Of a stretch of DNA of 64,000 nucleotides, positions 57,458 to 64,000 are shown one piece after another. Where the stretch lies: contig DATKBW010000183.1 in the NCBI GenBank assembly GCA_035513575.1, positions 1-64,000 of the forward strand, written 5' to 3'. This DNA comes from JAHWKI01 sp035513575. GTDB taxonomy: Bacteria; Gemmatimonadota; Gemmatimonadetes; Longimicrobiales; RSA9. Numbering within the stretch: position 1 is the stretch's first letter; each line of letters starts with the position of its first letter. Made by a program: the position numbers and the translations under genes. The notes below the pieces were generated by a model, which was not told where the DNA came from, did no database searches, and saw nothing but the letters and a program-made list of their open reading frames with translations.

Positions 57458-58098
57458 GCGGCCGGACTGATCGGCACGTGGATGCGGGAATTCTGCCACT
57501 CGATCACCAGCCCCGTGTCACCGCCCTCCATCGCCCGAATGGTGAACTGCTCGACCGGCTGCTCCACGTTCTCCACGTGGACCTGTGCCCGCCCCACCTC
57601 CTGCGCGCGCACCTCCGGCGTGTACCGCAGCTCGTGCCCCCACTGCGAGGTGGACCGGTTCACGATCAGCGTCCACTCCTCGCCCTGTCGAGGGACCGTG
57701 TAGAGGGAGTACGATCCCGGCTCCACCCGCATCCCGGCGATCTCCGCCGCGGTGCTCAGATGGATGATGGTCGGCTCGTTCGCGCCCGTCCGCCACAGCG
57801 TGTCGTAGGGGACGGCCTCGCCGCCGATCATGGTCCGGCCACGGAGGGCGGGTCGGCTGTAGCAGACCTTGGCCTGCCCTTCTCCCACCGCGATGGTCGC
57901 GGAGTCGTACGGGCTGGACCGCCCCGCCAGGTCGCTGCCGGTAGCCGTGGGGCGGCACACCAGCTCCCCGGCCACGGCGGCCTGCCCCTCCATGGCCGAG
58001 TGGTCCAGCTCCTCCATGTCATCCTCGGCGGCCTGGCCGCCGCACGCGGCCACCGCAGCCGCCACGGTCAGCGCGGAAAGCAGGTTCGAACGTAGCAT
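57454..58098 (-). CDS. DUF2911 lipoprotein
   Basis: A 214-residue lipoprotein with lipobox VAAC (Cys at residue 19). After a linker the DUF2911 domain begins with SPYDSATIAVGEGQAKVCYSRPALRGR and continues with GGEAVPYDTLWRTGANEPTII, GSYSLYTVP and WTLIVNRSTSQWG. The family occurs mainly in Bacteroidota and Gemmatimonadota and its function is unknown. It overlaps the aldehyde dehydrogenase gene by 4 bases and lies 13 bases after trpS. Confidence 0.85.
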   Translation of the reverse strand: MLRSNLLSALTVAAAVAACGGQAAEDDMEELDHSAMEGQAAVAGELVCRPTATGSDLAGRSSPYDSATIAVGEGQAKVCYSRPALRGRTMIGGEAVPYDTLWRTGANEPTIIHLSTAAEIAGMRVEPGSYSLYTVPRQGEEWTLIVNRSTSQWGHELRYTPEVRAQEVGRAQVHVENVEQPVEQFTIRAMEGGDTGLVIEWQNSRIHVPISPAA

Positions 58099-58111
58099 CG
58101 GCTTTCTCCCT

Positions 58112-59158
58112 TCAGGAGCGGTAGTAGGTGAGGCCCATGGCCTCGTGAACGCGCTGCATCGTATCCCGGGCGACCCCCCGGAGCGTCTCGTTGCCGGCGT
58201 GGAGGATCTCCTCCACGAGCCCGTCCCGCGCCGCGTACTCCGCCCTTCGCTCCCGGATCGGCCCGAGGAAGGCGTTCAGCGCGCTGGCCAGCTTCCGCTT
58301 CACCTCGACATCGCCGACCTCCCCGCGCCGATACCGGTCCTTCATGTCGTCCACCTCTGCCGTGTCGGGGTTGAACAGGTCGTGGTAGGCGAAGACCGGG
58401 TTCCCTTCCACGGTGCCCGGGATGTCCGCGCGGATGCGCTTCGGGTCCGTGTACATCTTCATGACCTGCTGCTGGACGGTCTTCTCATCATCGGAGAGCA
58501 GGATCGCGTTGCCCAACGACTTCGACATCTTGCTCAGGCCATCGATCCCCGGCAGGACCGTCTCGACGCTGAGGAGCGGCTCCGGCTCCGGGAAGACCTC
58601 GCCGTAAAGATAGTTGAACCGGCGCGCGATCTCCCGCGTTATCTCGACGTGGGACAGGTTGTCCTTGCCGACGGGCACGACATGGGCGCGGGGGAGCAGG
58701 ATGTCCGCGGCCTGGAGGACGGGATACCCCACCAGGCCGAACGGGAGCACCTCGAGCCCCGCGGCCTGCGCCATGTCCTTGATGGTGGGGAGCCGCTCCA
58801 GGCGCGGAAGGGACACGAGCATCTCGAAGATGAGGTTCAGCTCGGCCGTCTGGGGGATCGCCGACTGGACGAAGATCGTGCTCACCTCCGGATCGATCCC
58901 CACGGCCAGGTAATCCAGGACCATCTCCCGGATCATCTCGGGGATCCGCTCGATGTGCTCCTTCTCGGGCCGCGTGGTCAGCGTATGCAGGTCCGCGATG
59001 ATGAAGTAGCACTCCATCTCCGTCTGGAGCCTGACCCGGTTCGCGATGCTCCCGACCCAGTGCCCGAGGTGCAGCCGGCCCGTCGGGCGGTCCCCCGTGA
59101 GGATCCTCTTCTTCCCGCCGTCCAGTGCGGCGCCCGTCCCCTTCCCGTCCGGCATCAC
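58112..59158 (-). CDS. trpS: Tryptophan--tRNA ligase
   Basis: A 348-residue class I synthetase. The HIGH box is RLHLGHWVGS, the KMSKS box is KMSKSLGN, and the tryptophan pocket parts LVGYPVLQAADILL and VPVGKDNLSHVEITREIARRFN are intact. Length is normal. The ATG at 59158 is followed by a second Met. No T-box or leader peptide is evident upstream. Confidence 0.95.
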   Translation of the reverse strand: MMPDGKGTGAALDGGKKRILTGDRPTGRLHLGHWVGSIANRVRLQTEMECYFIIADLHTLTTRPEKEHIERIPEMIREMVLDYLAVGIDPEVSTIFVQSAIPQTAELNLIFEMLVSLPRLERLPTIKDMAQAAGLEVLPFGLVGYPVLQAADILLPRAHVVPVGKDNLSHVEITREIARRFNYLYGEVFPEPEPLLSVETVLPGIDGLSKMSKSLGNAILLSDDEKTVQQQVMKMYTDPKRIRADIPGTVEGNPVFAYHDLFNPDTAEVDDMKDRYRRGEVGDVEVKRKLASALNAFLGPIRERRAEYAARDGLVEEILHAGNETLRGVARDTMQRVHEAMGLTYYRS

Positions 59159-59249
59159 GTCTCCATCAGATTGCGGCTGGCGGTCTGAGCCGATACGAAT
59201 CGGCGCCCGAAGCCCGGGGGATCAAAGTGGGGCTTCCGCCGGCCCCGGG

Positions 59250-59654
59250 CTAGCGGGGGATCTCGATGGGAGTGGCGCGGTCGAAGAGGTCGCACAGCTC
59301 GGCGGGCGACAGCTGCGTGACGAGGCCCGCGGCGATGAGGGCCTCGCGGACGGGGGTCTCCGGATCGTCCTCGCGGCAGAAATGGAGCGCCACGAGCCTG
59401 GCGGTGCCGGCTTTCCCGGTCCCGTAGGCACCCGCGCCGGCGACGCGGGCGATCCACTCGCCGTCGTCCCGCCGGAAGAAGCGCTCGACGCCGCCCCATT
59501 GCGGCGCCGCTTCCGCTCCGGCCGCGGCCGGTTCCGGCGACAGGCTCTTCACGAGATCGCGGACCGGAACGGGACCCTGGCCGGTGCGGCCGGGCGTGGA
59601 CCGGATCCCCTCCGGTGGGAGCTTGCGGGAACGCCCCTCGCCATCCCCGCTCAT
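59250..59654 (-). CDS. Uncharacterised protein
   Basis: A 134-residue protein, charged at the N-terminus and with a globular C-terminal half (GGVERFFRRDDGEWIARVAGAGAYGTGKAGTARLVALHF, then a helical LIAAGLVTQLSPAELCDLFD). No family recognised. It is translationally coupled with the QueD-like gene by a 4-base overlap and ends 91 bases before trpS, so all may be in one transcript. Confidence 0.6.
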   Translation of the reverse strand: MSGDGEGRSRKLPPEGIRSTPGRTGQGPVPVRDLVKSLSPEPAAAGAEAAPQWGGVERFFRRDDGEWIARVAGAGAYGTGKAGTARLVALHFCREDDPETPVREALIAAGLVTQLSPAELCDLFDRATPIEIPR

Positions 59655-60091
59655 GGCATCGGTCCCGGTCCGCCGCCGTAATAGTCCACGAAGAGCGTGT
59701 CATCCTCGCGGAGCCGCAGGCGGTGCAGGGTCACGCCGGACGGCAGCCGCTCGGCGATGCGCGGCCACGCCCACGCCACCAGGTTTTCCGTGGTGGGGAC
59801 CAGGCCGCCAGGTCCGAACTCCGGGACGGCGTGGTTGATGTGGCGGTGGTCGAGGGGGTCGACGACGGTCTCCATGAGGACCCGGTCCAGGAGCCCCAGG
59901 TCGACGGAGAATCCCGTTTCGGCATCCACGCTCCCCGCCACCGTGGCCTCGAGGGCGTAATTGTGGCCGTGGCCGTGGGCGTTGGCGCACGCGCCGAAGG
60001 CCGCAGCGTTGCGTTCCCCGGACCAGTCGTCCCGGTAATACCGGTGCGCGGCGGCGAAGACGACGCGGCGCGTGAGGTAGGCGATGCCCAT
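59651..60091 (-). CDS. queD: 6-pyruvoyl tetrahydropterin synthase / QueD-like enzyme
   Basis: A 146-residue T-fold enzyme. The zinc-binding His are at AAHRY (His16) and HGHGHNY (His39, 41, 43), and the catalytic Cys is at residue 35. DHRHIN (about residue 81) and PTTENLVAW also match the family. In bacteria this is mostly 6-carboxytetrahydropterin synthase for queuosine. It could also serve pterin synthesis; no other queuosine gene is in the window. Confidence 0.85.
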   Translation of the reverse strand: MGIAYLTRRVVFAAAHRYYRDDWSGERNAAAFGACANAHGHGHNYALEATVAGSVDAETGFSVDLGLLDRVLMETVVDPLDHRHINHAVPEFGPGGLVPTTENLVAWAWPRIAERLPSGVTLHRLRLREDDTLFVDYYGGGPGPMP

Positions 60092-60236
60092 GCGGGGCAA
60101 GCTAGACCGGGGTGCGTCAAGCGTCCAGTGACGGGGCCGCCCCGGGCGCGGAATTTGCCGCACCGTCGCGGCAACAGCACCGGGTTTCGCCGCGCGACGG
60201 GCGACGGAGCCTGTGGACCTCCCCAGGCGGCGCAGA

Positions 60237-60632
60237 ATGGCCCGGACCAACAACGTCAGAATCGCCCAGGAAGATCCGACGATCCTGATCGCCGAGGACC
60301 ACCTGGACAGCCGCGAGGCACTGGGGGCGCTCCTCGAGGCGTTCGGGTTCCGCGTCATCGCCGCTGTGAACGGGGCCCAGGCCGTGGAGCTGGCGATGGA
60401 GTGGCGCCCGGACCTCATCCTCATGGACATCATGATGCCCGAGCTGGATGGGTTCGAGGCGACGCGACGGCTGCGCGCGCTCCCGGAAACCTGCAAGATC
60501 CCCATCATCACGCTGACCGCCATGGACGGCGCCCGCTCCCTGGCGCTGGACGCCGGCGCGAACGACTTTCTCGCCAAGCCGATCAACTCCGGCGCACTCT
60601 TGAAGAAAGTCCGCGGCTGGCTCAGCGAGTGA
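60237..60632 (+). CDS. Single-domain response regulator
   Basis: A 131-residue receiver domain. The phosphoacceptor Asp is in LILMDIMMPELDG, the acidic pair in LIAEDH, and the Lys in FLAKPI. No output domain follows. The start is uncertain; a GTG at 60213 is an alternative with 8 more residues. It is co-oriented with a Yip1 gene 4 bases downstream. A partner kinase might be the orphan PAS/GAF kinase at 44.2 kb, but this is only a guess. Confidence 0.85.
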   Translation: MARTNNVRIAQEDPTILIAEDHLDSREALGALLEAFGFRVIAAVNGAQAVELAMEWRPDLILMDIMMPELDGFEATRRLRALPETCKIPIITLTAMDGARSLALDAGANDFLAKPINSGALLKKVRGWLSE

Positions 60633-60636
60633 GGCC

Positions 60637-61305
60637 ATGATGGAGACGTGGAGCTACGGCGAAGGGGCCGAACCGAAGCGATTCCCCTGGCCGCCGCCCG
60701 AGGACGGCGCGGTGCTCGCCGCGTTCGGAGAGACCTGGAAGTCCGCCGTCCTGGATCCCGGGGCCTTCTTCCGCGCCCTCCCTCCGCGCCAGGGTGCCGG
60801 CCCTGCGATCCTGTACTACCTGGTCCTGGGCATCCTGCTCGCCGGCGTGGGGCTGTTCTGGGACGTCACGGGGTTCTTCACCAGCGCCGCGGGAGAAGAG
60901 GCGGTGGCGGGCGAGGCGGGGTTCGGGACGCTGGACCCCGTGGTCGGTTTCCTGCTGTCGCCGCTCCTGCTGATGCTCGGGCTCCTCCTCTCGGCCGGGA
61001 TCACCCACCTCGTCCTGCTGGTGTTCGGCGGGGCCCGCAACGGGTTCGGCACCACGCTGCGGGTTTTCTGCTACGCCTACAGCCCCATGATCTTCGGAGT
61101 GGTGCCGATCCTCGGCACCGTGATCGGAGCGGTCTGGATGGTGGTCCTGGCCATCATCGGGCTACGGGAGGCGCATCAGACCGAGGGGTGGAAGGCGGGG
61201 GTCGCGGTCCTGCTCCCGTTCCTCGTCCTGGTGGGGCTGGTGATCTTCGCGTTCATCGTGCTGGCCGCGGCCGGCGTCGCGCTGCTGGGCGGGCTGATCG
61301 GCTGA
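60637..61305 (+). CDS. Yip1-domain membrane protein
   Basis: A 222-residue protein with five transmembrane helices. The Yip1 pattern is seen as an N-terminal cytoplasmic part (PGAFFRALPP) and helix clusters with HLVLLVFGGARNGFGTTLRVFCYAYSPMIFGVVPILGTVIGAVWMVVL. Bacterial Yip1 proteins have unknown roles in membrane organisation. ATG at 60637 or 60640. It converges on the HNH gene (35-base gap). Confidence 0.8.
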   Translation: MMETWSYGEGAEPKRFPWPPPEDGAVLAAFGETWKSAVLDPGAFFRALPPRQGAGPAILYYLVLGILLAGVGLFWDVTGFFTSAAGEEAVAGEAGFGTLDPVVGFLLSPLLLMLGLLLSAGITHLVLLVFGGARNGFGTTLRVFCYAYSPMIFGVVPILGTVIGAVWMVVLAIIGLREAHQTEGWKAGVAVLLPFLVLVGLVIFAFIVLAAAGVALLGGLIG

Positions 61306-61340
61306 GCGGGCGGGGCGGGGCTGCCCCTCTCCGCCTCGGG

Positions 61341-61922
61341 TCACGCCGCCGACGGTTCCTCGTCGGCGGCCAGGTGGGGCCGGAGCGCCCGGAGCACTTC
61401 CTCGCCGTAGAACATGGAGATGTACTTGGCCTGGATCGCCGTGATGCGGCGGACGGCCCAGACGAGCTCGACGTGGTTCGGCTCGACCGGCACGACGAGG
61501 AGCCGCATCCCCACCTCGCGGGGAAGACGGTTCCCCTTGCGGTTGTTACAGGGGGAGCACGCCGCGACGACGTTCCCCCAGTCGTTTCCGCCGCCCCTCG
61601 AGACCGGCACGACGTGGTCCCGCGTCAGGAACTCGCGCCCGCGCAGGTCGCCCCGGTGGCGGCCGCAGTACTGGCAGCGGTAGCCGTCGCGGGCGAAGAG
61701 GAAGGTATTGGTGACCTGACGCCTGAACTTCCGGGGCACATGGACGTAGCGGACCAGGCGGATGACCACCGGGCAGGGCAGCTCGCGGTTCTCGGAGCGG
61801 AACACACGTCGGCCATCCACCTCCAGGATCTCGGCCTTCCGGTCCAGGACCAGGCGAAGGGCGCGACGGACCGAGAGGATGGTGAGGGGCTCGAAGGACG
61901 CGTTGAGAGCCAGACACCCCAT
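61341..61922 (-). CDS. HNH endonuclease
   Basis: A 193-residue protein. It begins CLALNASFEPLTILSVRRALRLVL, the usual start of this chromosomal HNH family. The nuclease core has the zinc Cys pairs CQYC and CSPC and the HNH residues in LTRDHVVPVSRGGGNDWGNVVAACSPCNNRKGN. The start at 61922 fits the family, although AGGAGG lies 13 bases upstream, which is long; 61952 is an alternative. It follows priA by 120 bases on the same strand. Confidence 0.85.
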   Translation of the reverse strand: MGCLALNASFEPLTILSVRRALRLVLDRKAEILEVDGRRVFRSENRELPCPVVIRLVRYVHVPRKFRRQVTNTFLFARDGYRCQYCGRHRGDLRGREFLTRDHVVPVSRGGGNDWGNVVAACSPCNNRKGNRLPREVGMRLLVVPVEPNHVELVWAVRRITAIQAKYISMFYGEEVLRALRPHLAADEEPSAA

Positions 61923-62042
61923 GGTCGTGGCGAAACCTCCTGTCCAAAACATGGACGGCTCCACCCGGGCCGGGCCGTGGCCAGCGCTTGTCTCCACCGG
62001 AAGGCGCGGCGCGGATGACCGCTCTGAAGTGTAGCAGGACGG

Positions 62043-64000
62043 TCAGAGTAGCGCCACGGGGTCGCGGTCGATGATGACCCGGATCCTGCCGGTTCCGGTG
62101 CCGTGCTCGCGGTAGAGGAGGCGGCAGAGCGCGCCGAGCTGGCGGGAGGAGCGGGAGCGCAGGAGGAGGTGCCAGCGCCAGCGGTCGCGGATGCGGTCGA
62201 TGGCGCAGGGTGCGGGTCCCAGGAGCGCCACGGCGTCGAGCCCCTGGTCCCGGACGGTGGCCCGGGTCCAGGCCGCGAGGCCTTCGGCGGACTCCTGCAC
62301 GCCCGGCTCGTCCGTGCCGCTGACCACGATGTTGGCCATGCGTGTGTGCGGCGGGTAGGCCGGCTCCCGGCGCTCCTCCAGCTCGCGCTCGGCGAAGCCC
62401 AGGTAGTCGTGGGCGAGGGCGGAGCGGATCGCGTAGTGGCCGGGGAGGGCAGTCTGGATCAGGACCTCCCCCGCGCGACCGCCGCGCCCGGCGCGGCCGG
62501 CCACCTGGGTGAGGAGCTGAAAGGTGCGCTCGCCCGCGCGGAAGTCGGGGAGGTTCATCCCGACGTCCGCGTTGATGACGCCCACGAGGGTGACGCCGGG
62601 GAAGTCGAGCCCCTTGGCGATCATCTGGGTGCCGAGGAGGATGTCGACCTCGCGGCGCTCGACGCGACCGAGGATCTCGTGGTGTGCCCACTTCCCCGAA
62701 GTGGTGTCCACATCCATGCGCGCGATGCGGGCGGCGGGGAAGGTCTCGGCGACGATCCGTTCCACCTGCTCGGTGCCGAGCCCCCGGAAGGACAGCAGCT
62801 CGGACCGGCACTCGGTGCAGCGGGTCGGGGGCGCCTCCTCGTGGAAGCAGTAGTGGCAGATGAGACGGCGGCGCGTGCGATGGTAGGTGAGCGAGACGTT
62901 GCACCGCCCGCACTGCCAGACGTGGCCGCAGTCCCGGCACTGGACGAAGCTGGCGTAGCCGCGGCGGTTGAGCAGCAGGATGGTCTGCTCGCCCCGCTCC
63001 AGCCGCTCCCCCATCGCCACCTCCAGGGGCTCGGAGAGGACCCGGACCGCGCGCCCGGCCCCCCGGGCCGCGGGCTCGGCTCCCCGCGGCCCCGCCGACC
63101 CCGCCTCGCTGCGACGGCGGAGATCCACGACGCGTACGGCGGGGAGGGCCCGCCCCTCGACGCGGACGGGTAGCTCCAGGAGGGCGAACTTCCCGCGGCG
63201 GACATTGGCCCAGCTTTCCAGGGAGGGCGTGGCGCTGCCCAGGAGACACACGGCCCCCGAGAGCCGCGCCCGCACGATGGCGACCTCCCGCGCGTGGTAG
63301 CGTGGCGCCTCCCCCTGTTTGTAGCTCCCCTCGTGCTCCTCGTCGACGACAATGGCGCCGAGGTCCCGCACGGGTGCGAAAATGGCGGAGCGGGCGCCCA
63401 CGGCAACGCGACGCTCGCCGTCCCTGAGCCTGCGCCAGGCGTCGTAGCGCTCGCCGTCCGAGAGCGCGGAATGCAGCACTGCGACGTCGTCGCCGAACCG
63501 GGCGCGGAAGCGGGCGACGGTCTGGGGCGTCAGGGCGATCTCGGGGACGAGGACGATGGCGCCGCGGCCGTCGTCGAGCACCTGCCGGAGGAGCTCGATG
63601 TAGACGCGCGTCTTCCCCGAGCCGGTGACGCCGTGCAGGAGGAAGGTGCCGCCCTCCGCCCGCGCGGCGGCCAGCAGCGGCGCGAGCACCGCCGCCTGAT
63701 GGGAGGTGAGGGGGGGGAGGGGCCCTTCCTCCACGGGAAGATCGGTGAACGGATCGCGATCGACCACCTCGTCGGCGAATGCGGCGACGCCGCGCTGGAC
63801 GAGGCCGTTCAGGACCGAGTACGAGAAGCCCTGCGTCGTCAGCTGCTGCACCGGCGCGCCGCCGCCGCCGGCCTCGATGTACTCGAAGCACTCCCGCTGC
63901 CGAGCCGCGCGCCCGAAGACCTCGTCCCGCAGCGTCAGGCTCGGGAGCTCCCGCGTCAGCCGGAGAATGCGCCGGGTGCGAGTGGGGTCCTTCCCGGCGT
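62043..64000 (-). CDS. priA: Primosomal protein N' (replication restart helicase PriA), partial
   Basis: The last 652 codons of PriA; the 5' part lies beyond the right edge, and the frame is open to the edge. Walker A GVTGSGKTRVY, DEEH box VVDEEHEGSYKQ, zinc-binding Cys (CRDCGHVWQCGRC, CHYC, CTEC) and the C-terminal helicase domain (LLGTQMIAKGLDFPGVTLVGVINAD, QVAGRAGRGGRAGEVLIQT) are present. It reloads DnaB at stalled forks. A linker with an acidic and Ala/Gly-rich part (GSAGPRGAEPAARG) is longer than usual. Confidence 0.95.
   Translation of the reverse strand, partial: AGKDPTRTRRILRLTRELPSLTLRDEVFGRAARQRECFEYIEAGGGGAPVQQLTTQGFSYSVLNGLVQRGVAAFADEVVDRDPFTDLPVEEGPLPPLTSHQAAVLAPLLAAARAEGGTFLLHGVTGSGKTRVYIELLRQVLDDGRGAIVLVPEIALTPQTVARFRARFGDDVAVLHSALSDGERYDAWRRLRDGERRVAVGARSAIFAPVRDLGAIVVDEEHEGSYKQGEAPRYHAREVAIVRARLSGAVCLLGSATPSLESWANVRRGKFALLELPVRVEGRALPAVRVVDLRRRSEAGSAGPRGAEPAARGAGRAVRVLSEPLEVAMGERLERGEQTILLLNRRGYASFVQCRDCGHVWQCGRCNVSLTYHRTRRRLICHYCFHEEAPPTRCTECRSELLSFRGLGTEQVERIVAETFPAARIARMDVDTTSGKWAHHEILGRVERREVDILLGTQMIAKGLDFPGVTLVGVINADVGMNLPDFRAGERTFQLLTQVAGRAGRGGRAGEVLIQTALPGHYAIRSALAHDYLGFAERELEERREPAYPPHTRMANIVVSGTDEPGVQESAEGLAAWTRATVRDQGLDAVALLGPAPCAIDRIRDRWRWHLLLRSRSSRQLGALCRLLYREHGTGTGRIRVIIDRDPVALL

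Noticed and set aside
1..64000. tRNA, rRNA or riboswitch genes
   Set aside because: No cloverleaf with conserved T-loop bases, rRNA segments or known riboswitch cores could be recognised by eye. A covariance-model search would be needed to exclude small ones.

Overview
The window is a 64 kb, very GC-rich stretch of bacterial chromosome, densely packed and with genes on both strands. The gene set fits a free-living aerobic Gram-negative-type bacterium with an outer membrane: many lipoproteins with a lipobox, small beta-barrel proteins, a TonB-type C-terminal domain and an LpoB-like lipoprotein. The mixture of DUF5117/DUF4953 and M49 peptidases, a DUF2911 lipoprotein, split mutasome genes and an EF-G2 paralogue makes me think of Gemmatimonadota. 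That assignment is inference from gene content only. I found no rRNA, tRNA, CRISPR array or insertion sequence.

Layout. 0.2-3.1 kb: three linked lipoproteins (LpoB-like, TPR, COG3014-like). 3.2-6.8 kb: respiratory assembly operon (SCO, FesM-like polyferredoxin, CtaG, YtkA-like). 6.8-8.2 kb: small envelope proteins (DUF3618, Holin-X, YqjD-like). 8.2-10.9 kb, minus strand: yebC-ruvC-ruvA-lepB. 11.2-12.8 kb: rpsU and a DEAD-box helicase. 12.9-18.2 kb: two secreted metalloproteases, a barrel-like protein and a membrane protein. 18.3-19.9 kb: a lipoprotein and a cold-shock protein.

19.9-30.2 kb is the most unusual part. It holds the SOS mutasome genes dnaE2 (with a coupled radical SAM gene), imuA and imuB. 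They are separated by a VapBC-type toxin-antitoxin pair, a decayed imuAB copy and pheA, and are followed by a second toxin-antitoxin-like pair. Three related promoter segments carry direct-repeat sites of the form GAAY-N7-GAAY, which resemble the LexA box of Alphaproteobacteria. dnaE2 and imuB contain low-complexity insertions, one of them matching a sequence in the imuAB relic.

30.2-33.4 kb: nitrilase, M49 peptidase, DoxX. 33.4-37.1 kb: EF-G2 and two tandem outer-membrane proteins. 37.1-44.0 kb, minus strand: rhomboid, ddl, lipoprotein, then mutS-TonB_C-cbs. 44.2-49.4 kb: PAS histidine kinase, sucA and a tiny membrane protein. 49.5-53.9 kb: FliA-type sigma factor, an unknown protein, a Cys/Met PLP enzyme, a UDG-like protein and an unknown protein. 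53.9-55.9 kb: ECF sigma, anti-sigma and a TonB_C protein. 55.9-60.1 kb: aldehyde dehydrogenase, DUF2911, trpS, an unknown gene and a QueD-like gene. 60.2-64.0 kb: response regulator, Yip1 protein, HNH nuclease and priA, which runs off the right edge.

DNA maintenance functions recur (ruvAC, dnaE2, imuAB, mutS, UDG-like, priA), but they lie in separate transcription units.
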